From positions 1,116,001-1,180,000 of the forward strand of contig OZ244815.1 in NCBI GenBank assembly GCA_965220235.1: 64,000 nucleotides of DNA. Direction: 5' to 3'. The notes below the pieces were generated by a model. That model was not told the origin of the DNA. It did not search any database and was given only the letters and a program-made list of their open reading frames with translations. Position numbers and translations under genes: made by a program. Below, piece after piece: positions 43,940 through 54,000 of the stretch. The DNA comes from Bin55 sp965220235 (GTDB taxonomy: Bacteria; Pseudomonadota; Gammaproteobacteria; Pseudomonadales; Azotimanducaceae). How positions within the stretch are numbered: position 1 is the first letter of the stretch; each line of letters starts with the position of its first letter.

Positions 43940-44455
43940 TCAGCGTCCTTCGTCGTTTCCTTTCAGTCGCCGGCGCTCGGCGAGTAGCAAGCCGATTTCC
44001 GCTCCTAGTACTAATTCATCGTGCGAGCCGAAATGTTGTGCGCGATGATGACCTTCACTATCAATCATTACGAGTGTTGGTGTGCCTTGCATACCGTAGG
44101 CTCGCATGGTCATTGGGATTGAACCACCGTTTGGATCCGGAGTATCTATTCCGACAGGAAAACTGACGCGATACTCCGAGAGGAACACTTCAAGCGCTTG
44201 AGGCGTCATGACATCATGATGTTCGAACACCGTGTGCAATCCTATGATCGCTAACTCATTACGGTCAAACGCTTGATCCATTCGCTGCGCCAATGGAATG
44301 GTTCGAGCCACGCAGCCGGGGCAGAGCATTTGAAATGCGACGAGAACGACCACTCGATCACGGAGTGTTTCAAGCGTGAGGGCGCGATCGGAGTTAAACC
44401 ACTTTGATGTTTGCAGTTCAGGTGCTAGCTCGGGGTTCTTTTGGGTTGCAACCAC
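43940..44455 (-). CDS. Thioredoxin-fold protein (TlpA/AhpC-like) with CPGC motif
   Basis: A 171-residue redoxin. FQMLCPGCVARTIPLAQRM has a C-P-G-C redox pair near residues 45/48, followed by the insert typical of TlpA/ResA proteins and the cis-proline loop GTPTLVMIDSEGH. There is no signal peptide or membrane anchor, unlike TlpA itself, so it should be cytoplasmic. It may reduce disulfides or a peroxide; the partner is unknown. Confidence 0.8.
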   Translation of the reverse strand: MVATQKNPELAPELQTSKWFNSDRALTLETLRDRVVVLVAFQMLCPGCVARTIPLAQRMDQAFDRNELAIIGLHTVFEHHDVMTPQALEVFLSEYRVSFPVGIDTPDPNGGSIPMTMRAYGMQGTPTLVMIDSEGHHRAQHFGSHDELVLGAEIGLLLAERRRLKGNDEGR

Positions 44456-44698
44456 GCGTCGCGACTCGAGACGACCGTAAAGATTGAATTATGTGACTCC
44501 AAAGGAATACTTCGCGTCGCTCGTCGGTTGAGTAGGCTAACGCGCGCGCAACGACTGGCGCACCGGCAATTTCAGCGACACTATCGCTGTGGTAGACGTT
44601 GGGTTTCCCGATTTGCAGTTAATATTCAAGCCGCGAGAACGTAGGCGAGCTATCGGCGTCACTTGCGGTTCCGCCCATCTAACTCTATGTGACAATCA

Positions 44699-45487
44699 AT
44701 GCAAACAAGCATGTTCTGCTCGAACGAAGTTGAGGAGCAAATGCATCGTGACGGCATAGCCGGTCCACTGAAACTGGCGGATGATTCGCGACTTGACGAG
44801 GTTTATGACGAAGTTTCTAGGCTCAAGACTCAACGACGCGCACAACTTCAGAGACTACGAGAAACCGGTCAGTCGCTCGAGGATGTTGTGAATCCACTTA
44901 TCGATCGCCACATAGACGTTGACGCCATTCGAAGTTTGTTTTTCGACGTGAATTTTCAAGCGGCGGCGAAGGAACTAATCGGTACCGATCTCTTTATTTG
45001 GCGTACTAATTTCTTCGTTAAGAGCGACGGCACAGGACAGAATAAATGGCATCACGATCGCCATTTTGAAAATGGGTTCGCGCCGATCGACCTTTACGAT
45101 ACTCGGAACCATTTCACGGTGACTTTTGCGCTTACAGACATTGACATGGATCAAGGTCGACTTGAGTATGTGCGAGGTTCTCATCAGCCAATCGAGGATT
45201 TCGACCGCGATATCCCGCGGCACTTTCTCGAAGCGCCTGAAGTTATTCAGGATCGCGTCACGCCTTTACCTATGAAACGCGGCGAATTCGTCCTATTTCA
45301 TTCCTCCGTACTACATCGGAGTCTTGCGTTCGGGCACGGTGCTAGGCGCATGTCCATGGCGGGTAGGATCGCTCGAAATGGGACTGAGATTCCGACTTAT
45401 GGCGCGCCAAACCCGGCAGGTGGCGCACAGACTGAAGCGGAACCTTTCGTGTATTACAGAGAATCAGGGATTCTCCAAATCAATTAG
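44699..45487 (+). CDS. Phytanoyl-CoA dioxygenase (PhyH) family protein
   Basis: A 262-residue Fe(II)/2-oxoglutarate oxygenase of normal PhyH length. The facial triad can be seen as H-x-D in NKWHHDRHFENG and a distal histidine in LFHSSVLHRSLAFGHGARRMSMAGR, with the following arginine for 2-oxoglutarate. ALTDIDMDQGRLEYVRGSHQP is the usual middle block. Its substrate is unknown; marine relatives act on hydroxylated lipids and small osmolytes. It is not closely similar to the PhyH protein at 4494-5888. Confidence 0.82.
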   Translation: MQTSMFCSNEVEEQMHRDGIAGPLKLADDSRLDEVYDEVSRLKTQRRAQLQRLRETGQSLEDVVNPLIDRHIDVDAIRSLFFDVNFQAAAKELIGTDLFIWRTNFFVKSDGTGQNKWHHDRHFENGFAPIDLYDTRNHFTVTFALTDIDMDQGRLEYVRGSHQPIEDFDRDIPRHFLEAPEVIQDRVTPLPMKRGEFVLFHSSVLHRSLAFGHGARRMSMAGRIARNGTEIPTYGAPNPAGGAQTEAEPFVYYRESGILQIN

Positions 45488-45643
45488 GCTGCCAATGCAA
45501 TCTGCGACAGGAAGTGTTGGTTCGATGTAGGACCGTTAACTGACTGCGAGCCGCTCGAAGCAAATGTGCGTATAGGTCGTTTCTTCTCAATTACTGTTCT
45601 TATCGAAACCGACCTGAAAAACCTCTCTCAAGAAGAGGAGAAG

Positions 45644-45985
45644 TCACTTGCGATCGGAAGGTATTAGTCCAGGTTCGTGTTTCGTATTCGGACCGTCGCC
45701 TAAGGCCTCAAACGCGCGGCTGGTTTTGTGCTCTAACATATATGCGACATTGTCGATTCGACAACGGGTCTTCAATTGTTCTACTTCCTCTTTTTGCTCT
45801 GGCGTCAGAGCGTCAATTTGTACCTCGAGGGTTTTTAAGCCGCAGGTAATCTCTATGACGTTTGCAGCGCTTACGCCATTTTGTTCGGATGGGGTCTCGG
45901 AATTTACAGCGCTACACCCCAACAAGCCGAACGCAACTCCCATCAGAGGAATGAGAAATTTCAGCTTCGTACTAAGAATCAGCAT
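45644..45985 (-). CDS. Small lipoprotein, unknown function
   Basis: A 113-residue protein with a lipoprotein signal ending FGLLGC (cysteine near 24). The mature part has two further cysteines (ITCGLK and KTRCRID) and a helix between them (ALTPEQKEEVEQLK). No domain is recognised. Confidence 0.6.
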   Translation of the reverse strand: MLILSTKLKFLIPLMGVAFGLLGCSAVNSETPSEQNGVSAANVIEITCGLKTLEVQIDALTPEQKEEVEQLKTRCRIDNVAYMLEHKTSRAFEALGDGPNTKHEPGLIPSDRK

Positions 45986-46057
45986 GGCTTGTGTTCTACT
46001 GTTTCAGACAGTTACCGAGTTAGCGAACGATTTTAGTACCCGCTAAGGGATGTACGA

Positions 46058-46234
46058 ATGGACGAAAGCTACTCTCGTTCTGTGGCGACGAACCAACGGA
46101 AAGCGTTAGTTAATCTCGGAGCGGAAAGGTGTGGATTGAGTGAGCTTGACGTTATCGCAAACGGACGCCTAAATTTGCGTGTTGGCGCGTATTCACTTGA
46201 CGCTATGAACTATGTTTTTATGAAATTGCGATAG
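46058..46234 (+). CDS. Candidate small protein of 58 residues
   Basis: A short frame starting at ATG 46058 behind AAGGGA (46045-46050), with normal spacing. It encodes MDESYSRSVATNQRKALVNL, continues with GAERCGLSELDVIANGRLNL and ends at TAG 46232. The composition is protein-like and amphipathic, with one cysteine. No family is recognised, and there is no membrane segment. It could instead be chance; the ribosome site and position in an otherwise empty 400-base gap are the only support. Confidence 0.35.
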   Translation: MDESYSRSVATNQRKALVNLGAERCGLSELDVIANGRLNLRVGAYSLDAMNYVFMKLR

Positions 46235-46386
46235 CGAAAAAATCGTTAAAAAGAGGGTGGCGTATTGCCATTTTCGAACTAGAATCTACCAAGCGTTTCC
46301 GCGGCTCGAGCATTGCGCTCACGATGGGGAAGGGTGACTACTGATGAGGAGTCGTTCGTGGAGCCGAAATTGTTGACGAAACGGTT

Positions 46387-48804
46387 GTGTCGGTGAATAC
46401 GCACGCTCGTGTTGTCGTAGTCGGCGGCGGCGTGATGGGTGTCGGCCTGCTGTACCACCTGACCAAAGAAGGATGGACAGATGTCGTGCTTCTGGATAAA
46501 GGCGAGCTGACATCTGGGTCGACGTGGCACGCGGCCGGCTTGATCCCCCACTTCATCGGCAGCCTGAATATGGCGAAGGTACACCTGTATACGTCGCAGC
46601 TTTACCAAAGTCTAGAGGCAGAAGTAGGTCAGACCACGGGTTGGCACGGTTGTGGTTCGATTCGCCTTGCGACAAACCAGGACGAAGTTGACTGGTTTCA
46701 CTACGTTCAAGGTGTGCTTCAGTGCGTGGGTGCGGAGTGTCACTTAATCGGACCCTCGGAAATCTCCGAATTGCATCCACTCATGAATACCGAAGGCGTG
46801 CTGCTGGGCGCTTATACGCCGGGCGATGGGCACACCGACCCAGCTAGCAGCACCATGGCGATGGCCGCAGGTGCTCGACAGGGCGGCGCTGAGATTTACG
46901 TTCGTAATCGGGTTGTCGATATTAAGCTGCGAACGAACGGTGAATGGGACGTCGTCACCGAGCAAGGCACCATCGTTGCGGAGCACGTTGTCAATGCGGC
47001 TGGAGGATTCGCGCCTCAGATCGGAGCGATGGTAGGACTTCACGTACCAATCGTCAATATGGTTCACCAGTACCTGGTGACCGAAGATCTTGATGAGGTC
47101 AAAGCGCTCGATCGCGAGATTCCGGTCGTACGCGATCCTCGTGCATCGTGTTATCACCGACAGGAGAGGCAAGGGTTGGTTGTCGGTCCTTATGAGACCG
47201 CAGGTTCGCAACCTTGGGCGCTTGATGGCATCGACTGGACATTCGACGCCGAGTTACTGCCACCGGATATCGAACGACTCATACCTTGGCTTGAGTTGAC
47301 TGGGCATCGCCTCCCTGTATTCGAAAACGCTGGGATCAAACGGGTTGTCAGCGGACCGATCACTCATACGCCGGATGGTGGGTTTCTTATTGGACCCGCG
47401 CCAGGATTGGCGAACTTTTGGATGTGCTGTGGTGCTGGAATCGGCATCACTCAGGGACCCGGCGCAGGGAAGTACCTCGCGCAGTGGATGACACATGGTC
47501 AGACCGAAATAAACGTGCGCGAGATGGAGACCAGGCGCTTTGGCTCCTGGTCTGTCGGCGACTACGGCGTAGCGAAAGCGGTGGATGAGTATCACCAAAT
47601 GTACCAGGTGCACTATCCAGGCGAATATCGCGAAGCCGGCCGGCCGATTCGAACAACGCCGATCTATGACAAACTAGCTCGCCGCGGTGCGGTCTTCGCT
47701 GAGACGTTTGGTTGGGAGCGACCGAAATGGTTTGCGCCGTCCGGGGTTGAAGAACGATACGGCCATCGCCGCATGAACTGTTTCGATAAGGTTGGCGAGG
47801 AGTGCCGAGCAGTGCGCGAACGGGTCGGTGTTATTGACCTTTCGGCGTTTAGTAAGTTTGATGTGACCGGTGCGGACGCGGCGGCGTTTCTTGATCGGGT
47901 ATTAGCAAATCGTGTTCCCAGGAACGGTCGAGTCACCCTTGCACATGCACTAACCGAGTTGGGCGGAATCGAAAGCGAATTCACTGTGACCCGACTCGAC
48001 GCGGATCGTTTTTATCTGCTATCGGCTGCGGTGGCACGCATCCATGATCACGATTGGTTATTACAACACCAGCGCGACGAGGAGAAAGTTGCCATCACGG
48101 ATGTCACCGAGGACTACGGTACCTTGCTTGTTTCAGGTCCGCGATCTCGCGAATTGCTGAGCGAACTTACGGATGCTGATCTCAGTACGACTGCGTTTCC
48201 ATGGTTGTCCGGTCGCGAAATTGAAATCGCAGGGGTGCCGGTGCGTGCGCTTCGCGTGTCTTATGTTGGCGAACTCGGTTGGGAATTGCACCATCCAATA
48301 TCAAACATGAACAAGATTTATGACGCGTTGATGTCGTCAGGGGAAGCCTACGGTATTGCGGATTTCGGTCTTTATGCCATGGACGCGCTTCGGATGGAAA
48401 AAGCGTATCGGGCATGGGGGTTGGAACTGACGACGGAACTCACACTTATCGAAGCCGGTATGGAACGGTTCGTCGATTTTGACAGTCCATTTATCGGCAA
48501 GGACGCGGTGCTCGAACGGACCAAGAACGACACGGAAAGTCGATTGGTTTACCTTTCGGTCGATGCCGTTGACGCAGATGCTCACGGCAATGAACCGGTT
48601 TACGCCGCTGATCGGCTGGTAGGTCTTACAACCAGTGGAGGCTACGGATACTCCGTCGGCAGGAGCATCGCTTTTGCATTTGTCGAACCGGAATTTGCCT
48701 CGCCTGATACTAAACTTGAAGTTTCAATACTAGGTCGTCTTTGCGCGGCGCAAGTCGTCGCCGACCCGCTCTACGACCCTCGCAACGAGCGATTGAGAGC
48801 GTAA
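46387..48804 (+). CDS. FAD-dependent dimethylglycine/sarcosine dehydrogenase-like protein with GcvT domain
   Basis: An 805-residue two-domain enzyme. The N-terminal DAO-type FAD domain starts with VVVVGGGVMGVGLLYHL and carries SGSTWHAAGL, where the His is the covalent FAD site in dimethylglycine and sarcosine dehydrogenases. From about residue 430 (KWFAPSGVEERYGHRR) a linker and a GcvT-type tetrahydrofolate domain follow (GVIDLSAFSKFDVTGADAAAFLD, VSYVGELGWELHHP, DALRMEKAYRAWG). It should oxidise an N-methyl group and pass the one-carbon unit to folate. The start is a GTG at 46387. A GcvT-like gene follows 44 bases on, very likely in one operon. Confidence 0.87.
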   Translation: MSVNTHARVVVVGGGVMGVGLLYHLTKEGWTDVVLLDKGELTSGSTWHAAGLIPHFIGSLNMAKVHLYTSQLYQSLEAEVGQTTGWHGCGSIRLATNQDEVDWFHYVQGVLQCVGAECHLIGPSEISELHPLMNTEGVLLGAYTPGDGHTDPASSTMAMAAGARQGGAEIYVRNRVVDIKLRTNGEWDVVTEQGTIVAEHVVNAAGGFAPQIGAMVGLHVPIVNMVHQYLVTEDLDEVKALDREIPVVRDPRASCYHRQERQGLVVGPYETAGSQPWALDGIDWTFDAELLPPDIERLIPWLELTGHRLPVFENAGIKRVVSGPITHTPDGGFLIGPAPGLANFWMCCGAGIGITQGPGAGKYLAQWMTHGQTEINVREMETRRFGSWSVGDYGVAKAVDEYHQMYQVHYPGEYREAGRPIRTTPIYDKLARRGAVFAETFGWERPKWFAPSGVEERYGHRRMNCFDKVGEECRAVRERVGVIDLSAFSKFDVTGADAAAFLDRVLANRVPRNGRVTLAHALTELGGIESEFTVTRLDADRFYLLSAAVARIHDHDWLLQHQRDEEKVAITDVTEDYGTLLVSGPRSRELLSELTDADLSTTAFPWLSGREIEIAGVPVRALRVSYVGELGWELHHPISNMNKIYDALMSSGEAYGIADFGLYAMDALRMEKAYRAWGLELTTELTLIEAGMERFVDFDSPFIGKDAVLERTKNDTESRLVYLSVDAVDADAHGNEPVYAADRLVGLTTSGGYGYSVGRSIAFAFVEPEFASPDTKLEVSILGRLCAAQVVADPLYDPRNERLRA

Positions 48805-48848
48805 ACCACCACGTGCTGTGACACTGCAAAGGAGAGGAGTTGAATGGC

Positions 48849-50012
48849 ATGAATGAAATTTTGACCAAGGCCGAGTTTTTATTCGGTCCGCGTTATCGCA
48901 AGTCACCGTTTTTCGAGGCTACGCGCCGGGATGGTTGTAAGTCTTGGGGGATTTACAACCACATGTACATCCCGAATTTCTACGACGACCCGCTTGAAGA
49001 GTATCGTGCACTCACGGAGGATGTGACCCTTTGGGATGTCAGCGTCGAACGGATCGTCGAAATCACCGGACCAGATGCCTCAGAATTCACGAACCGATTG
49101 ACGTGTCGTGATCTGACTAAGTGTGCGGTCGGACAAGGCAAATATGTCTTGATCACCGCTGAGGATGGCGGCATCGTTAACGAACCCGTCCTGTTGCGTG
49201 TCGAAGAAAACCGATGGTGGCTTGCGCTCTCGGATTCGGATGCAGGATTGTGGGCGCGCGGTTATTCCGTCGGTTGCGGATTGAATGTAAAGGTACGAGA
49301 ACCTGAAATCTATCCGGTTCAGGTCCAAGGTCCGAAATCTCTGGACGTGATGGTCGAACTGTTCGGCGAACAGGTCAAGAAGATCCGATATTACTGGACG
49401 TTGCAGACAGATCTTGACGGTATCCCTGTCGTGATTAGCAGGACTGGATGGAGTGCGGAGATCGGTTTTGAAATCTATTTGTGCGACCCGAGTCGCGGCG
49501 AAGAGATGTGGGACCGAATCATGGAAGTCGGAAAACCACACAACATTCGACCTATCGCACCATCACAGATCCGTCGCGTCGAAGCAGGAATTTTCCGTTA
49601 CGGCGCGGATATCACGATCGAGAACAATCCGTTCGAAGTCATGGGACTCGAACGACTTGTGGAAGACCAGTCTGCTGACTACATTGGTAAGGACGCGTTG
49701 ATGCATATCAAAGAGGAAGGAGTGAGTCGGAAGCTCGTCGGGGTCATACTCGATGAAGACGAACGAATTCCCGGTCGACCGGATGTAGCGCCTATTTATC
49801 GAAATGGTGAAGAGGTCGGGACGGTCACCCTCATTCTCTGGTCGCCGCGTATGCAGCGAAACATTGGATATGTTTGGGTTCCTATCGAGTTGGCCGAACC
49901 AGGGCATCAGATCGAAGTGACGACATTGCACGGAACGGCTCCCGGCAAGACTGCCGCGGTACCGTTTTTCGATCCACGAAAATCGGTTCCCAGTCGGAAG
50001 TTATCTAAGTAA
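48849..50012 (+). CDS. GcvT-family methyltransferase, DMSP demethylase (DmdA)-like
   Basis: A 387-residue protein starting at ATG 48849 behind AAGGAGAGGAG; an in-frame TTG at 48840 is too close to that site. The text YNHMYIPNFYDDPLEEY, WDVSVERIVEITGPDASEF, LTCRDLTKCAVGQGKY, IVNEPVLLRVEENRWWLALSDSDAGLWARG and VISRTGWSAEIGFEIY follows the DmdA pattern, the enzyme that moves a methyl group from dimethylsulfoniopropionate to tetrahydrofolate. DmdA has paralogues of other function, so the substrate is open. The upstream dehydrogenase-like gene also feeds folate, so the operon handles methylated osmolytes. Confidence 0.75.
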   Translation: MNEILTKAEFLFGPRYRKSPFFEATRRDGCKSWGIYNHMYIPNFYDDPLEEYRALTEDVTLWDVSVERIVEITGPDASEFTNRLTCRDLTKCAVGQGKYVLITAEDGGIVNEPVLLRVEENRWWLALSDSDAGLWARGYSVGCGLNVKVREPEIYPVQVQGPKSLDVMVELFGEQVKKIRYYWTLQTDLDGIPVVISRTGWSAEIGFEIYLCDPSRGEEMWDRIMEVGKPHNIRPIAPSQIRRVEAGIFRYGADITIENNPFEVMGLERLVEDQSADYIGKDALMHIKEEGVSRKLVGVILDEDERIPGRPDVAPIYRNGEEVGTVTLILWSPRMQRNIGYVWVPIELAEPGHQIEVTTLHGTAPGKTAAVPFFDPRKSVPSRKLSK

Positions 50013-50046
50013 CCTCCAGCCTGCTGATTGAGAACCAGCGGCGTAG

Positions 50047-50084
50047 CTCCTAGACGAAGGTGTGATTCACCTTCGTCTTAGGAG
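50047..50084. terminator. Strong hairpin after the demethylase operon
   Basis: The arms CTCCTAGACGAAGGTG and CACCTTCGTCTTAGGAG pair with one bulged T around a five-base loop (TGATT). It starts 34 bases after the operon stop codon. No T-run follows on the plus strand, so it may be a processing or stability hairpin rather than a classical terminator. Confidence 0.6.
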
Positions 50085-50288
50085 AAACGCTCAATCTTCC
50101 TCAGCCTAAATCGATACCGTGAAGTCTCACCGGAACGATGTCCGATGTCTGATGTCTATTGTCTGGACAGATTGTCGAGGATTGGGTAGCGTTGTAGTTG
50201 GTAATATGCTGCTCTAATGCCTATTCAAAAAAAGCTAAATCGCCTAGATTGAGATCAGCATCCTTCTCTCAGAGATGTAGGGTACAAG

Positions 50289-50723
50289 CTATGCTCTAGA
50301 AAAATGTTCTGACATCGCTCGGTTCTCGATCAAATTCATCATGTGGTTCGACAACGACTGAATCGTTTCTAAATCAGCGACACTGGTTCTAGGAAAATAG
50401 GGATTCAGATCGATAGTTGAGAGATTTACCGCATATTCCAACGAAGAAATGAGTTTCTCTTTCGGCTGATTCTGGGGGTCAATCCCTGGAAGCTCCCGAA
50501 GAATTTCAGCCGCGAGAAGAAATAGGAACTTCTCAACACCAGAGTGGGTTATTTCGTGCGCACGTAACTCCTCCCAGCTAGTAAGAGCTACCTCTCTCAG
50601 TTGCTGTTTTTCTGCCACAGTACTGCTAGTACTCTTAGAAGGACGTAACCGTCGAAGTCGGAATATTGCTAATTTTATGCGATTATTGAGGTATATGTCG
50701 TTTCGTATATGTGATATATACAC
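50289..50723 (-). CDS. Hypothetical protein, helical
   Basis: A 144-residue mostly helical protein with no signal peptide or membrane segment and no recognised domain. It contains charged blocks (RLRRLRPSK near 25 and EKFLFLLAAEILRELPG near 65). The upstream DNA is AT-rich. It might be a real small gene or a remnant; the frame and composition are only fair support. Confidence 0.4.
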   Translation of the reverse strand: MYISHIRNDIYLNNRIKLAIFRLRRLRPSKSTSSTVAEKQQLREVALTSWEELRAHEITHSGVEKFLFLLAAEILRELPGIDPQNQPKEKLISSLEYAVNLSTIDLNPYFPRTSVADLETIQSLSNHMMNLIENRAMSEHFSRA

Positions 50724-51061
50724 GATTCAATGAGCATTCCATGGCATTTCTAGGCACCCAGAGTGAAATAGTGGGTACAGAGAAGGCGGTCAAAGAGCTG
50801 GAGAAGCTCTAAGATTAGTTCGTCATGAGTCTCATGAGAAGTGTGAGCGGCTGCGTAAATAATCTCTGCAAACCCCATGGTGAACACCGCTCATCATGAT
50901 GTTTGGAGAACTTACTTAATACAGCTAGATTCAGATATCCGCTCCCGTAACTTTGATTGATGGTGTTTTGTCAAACAGAGTGTGAGAAAAGGACTCTTCG
51001 AAGCAGTTTCATTGTCCGTTTCGACATATAACCTGCGTTACGTGCATAGGAGACGCTAAAC
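50724..51061. other. Intergenic region upstream of the large protease
   Basis: About 340 bases. A 23-codon frame (MAFLGTQSEIVG and so on, from 50750) ends quickly and has no sign of being a gene. The protease start at 51062 has a GGAGACG ribosome site. Nothing else is recognised. Confidence 0.4.
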
Positions 51062-54000
51062 ATGGGTACTCGGATCGCGCTCGTCGTAGGTGTACTGATA
51101 CTGATTGTGGCTTTGTCACTAGATTTAGTGTCTCCAATAAACGACATTGCAGAAAATAACACAGCGAACGATTCCTTAGCGGCAGCGGTTGAGCGAAACC
51201 GTGAAGTAAGTGCGAATAGAGCTTCGACACATCCCAATCTGAACGTTGTGGATGCAGGATCACCGATTGATGACGATGCCAGTGTTGCGCGAATCGAATT
51301 CAATGCGTTCGAACGAGGACAGAACGTAGCGCTCTCGACAGAAACGGCCATCCGGCATGGTTGGCTCAGGACGTCGGAATCGATCGAGCGAATCATGGAT
51401 TCTATCGAGAAGTCAGGACGAGGTTGGGGTTTCGGTTGGATCCAAATAGCGTCGGGATCTGATCGAGATCAGTTAAGTGAGCAATGGCGCGAATCCGATG
51501 TTCAAACGATCGGATTTGCGGGCGAATTCGCGCGCGTTCGCTTGCCTAATTCGCGCGATGCCATTGACAAACTTAGCCAGCATCCTGGTGTTATCGGGCT
51601 CGGGCTCCAACCACCGGAGGAAAAGATCGCTCCTAAATTAGCTTCAATGGAGCACTCCTCGATGACCGAACTACCGGTCTTGATCACATTGATGGAGGCG
51701 GATACAAACGGTACGTGGCGCACAGACCTTGAAGCGAACGGTGCGGTAGTTGGCGATTGGTTGCCTTATGCGCGAGCCTATTCAGCCAACGTCCCTGTGA
51801 CAGCAATACGGGTGCTAGCCTCGTTTGATTATGTAGCGTCGATCGAACCTGTCGAGGTCGTTAAGGTTCTATTAGACACTGCAGTGCCCGCCATGGGTGT
51901 GGATGGCGTGCGCACGTACGACGAAGCGGCTGGAAACTATTCAGGCACCGCTGGGGAATCGATTGCGGTAGGTGTTGTCGATACGGGACTGAATATTGCG
52001 CACGCCGATATCGGGACGAACCGTACGAGTGTTTGCGGCGGGAATTTTTATCCGGATGACGGTGGCGACGGGGAGTTTGATCTTTGGTCAGACTTCAGCG
52101 GCCATGGTACGCACGTCACTGGCATCATCGCGGGTAACGGTTCGGCGAAATTACAGTTCGCAGGTATGGCACCTTCAATCCAACATATTCGCTTCGCGAA
52201 GGTATTGAATCGCGATGGATCCGGAGATTCGGTGACGGTAGCGAACGGCGTTCGATACCTGCTCAATGAGAGTGATTGTGAGTGGGAAGGGCGTCAGACC
52301 GAAGCCATCAAACCGTTGATCTTGAACATGAGCCTTGGTGGACCTGGCTTGCGTGATGGGCGTGGTGCATCGAACCGAAATATCGATGCCGTGATTTCCC
52401 GCGGTACGCAGTTACTCGTGATCGCAGCCGGTAACGATGGTTTGAACGGTACGAGCAATGAGGCAACAGCAAAAAACGTTCTCGCGGTAGGGGCTGTAAC
52501 CGATGCGGGTGTCGTAAATAACTTCAGCAGTCACGGTCCGACGGCAGATGGCCGACTCAATCCTCATGTTGTTGGAACTGGTTCAGCCGTCAACTCAGCG
52601 AAAGGCAATAGCTCGTCGGAATCTTATGTCCAGTACAGAGGTACAAGCATGGCGGCACCTTCGGTTGCTGGAGTGGCTGCGTTGCTCATGGACGTAAATC
52701 CGGAATTTCGTAACGCACCGGCTTACGCTAAGGCTCGCTTAATGTCGAGTGCAGTAAAACCATCTCTAACGCTCGGTCGAGAGGAGTTTCCTCTCACCAA
52801 TTCTGATGGACCTGGTGCATTCAATGAAGAGTACGGATTAGGGCTTGTTTCCGCGAGTGTGGCAATACAAGATAGCGCCGATGGCCACTGGTCACACGGT
52901 GGTGATCTTGGCACTGTTGAGCCGGGCGAGAGCTATGAATACGTAATAGAAATAGCTGAAGGCACCGCACGTATTGACATCGTGTTAACTTGGATTGAAT
53001 CACCGAACGAAGCCGTCGCGGCATCGACCGTAGCAGCGAATTTGGATCTTTATCTTGACAAAGGTGGCGATTGTGGAGCATTGGCTTGTGGCGAATTCGC
53101 ATCAACTTCACAGATCGACAATGTGGAGTGGATCGTTGTAGAAGACCCGGAACCCGGTATGTACACGATAAGGTTCTTGGCGGTTAATGACTTTGCTGAT
53201 CCGGTGCACACCGGGATTTCCTGGACAACGATTGCGAACACGGACACGCCAACACTAGCGATAGATGCGCAACAACAATCCTTGGCTATTGAGTCGGGTA
53301 ACTCTTTCAAAATTGATCTTGGCGTAACTGTGGACAGTTTTCTGTCTGCGGGAACCACGTTACACATGGTGTGTAGAAGCGAATCCGAGTCCGGTTGTGA
53401 CGGATATGAAGAGGCGCATTGGCTCCCGTCGAGTTATGTAAATCGGAGAGACGCTACGCAGACACTGATCGATACACCCGTCAGCGTTGCTGTTCCGGTA
53501 GGGGAAGTGAGAATAGGTGATACCCGAAGCGTTTCTTTATCAGTCCCAAGAGGTGTAGCGACCGAGAATCACACGCTTTCTTTCATCGCGTCGTCTTGGA
53601 ATGCCACGTCAGACGTAGTATCAATTGCCGTAGCGCCCGATGAGCAGGAATCTGTCGTTCAAGCGAATCGTCCTGCGAATGACTCGATCACGAACGCGAG
53701 GTCGATTGAAGGTGAATCCGGTGAACTCGTGCTCGATTTATTACTCGCTACTCGTGAGCCCGGTGAGCCGATGTTTCGCTCTGACGATGCAGCTTCAGGT
53801 GTAAAAAAATTCTTCTCTGATTCGAGGTTTAGCCAGCGAAATTTTGACCAGGAAATGCAGAGCTACGCGCGACATGGTAGTGTTTGGTACTCGGTTATAG
53901 CCGAACGTTCTGGACCGTATCGCATTCGAGTCGGACCCGAGGAAATTAGGGAGGGTACGTGGCTTGCAGTTTATGAAGGGTCGACTCCGCTAGACTCAAA

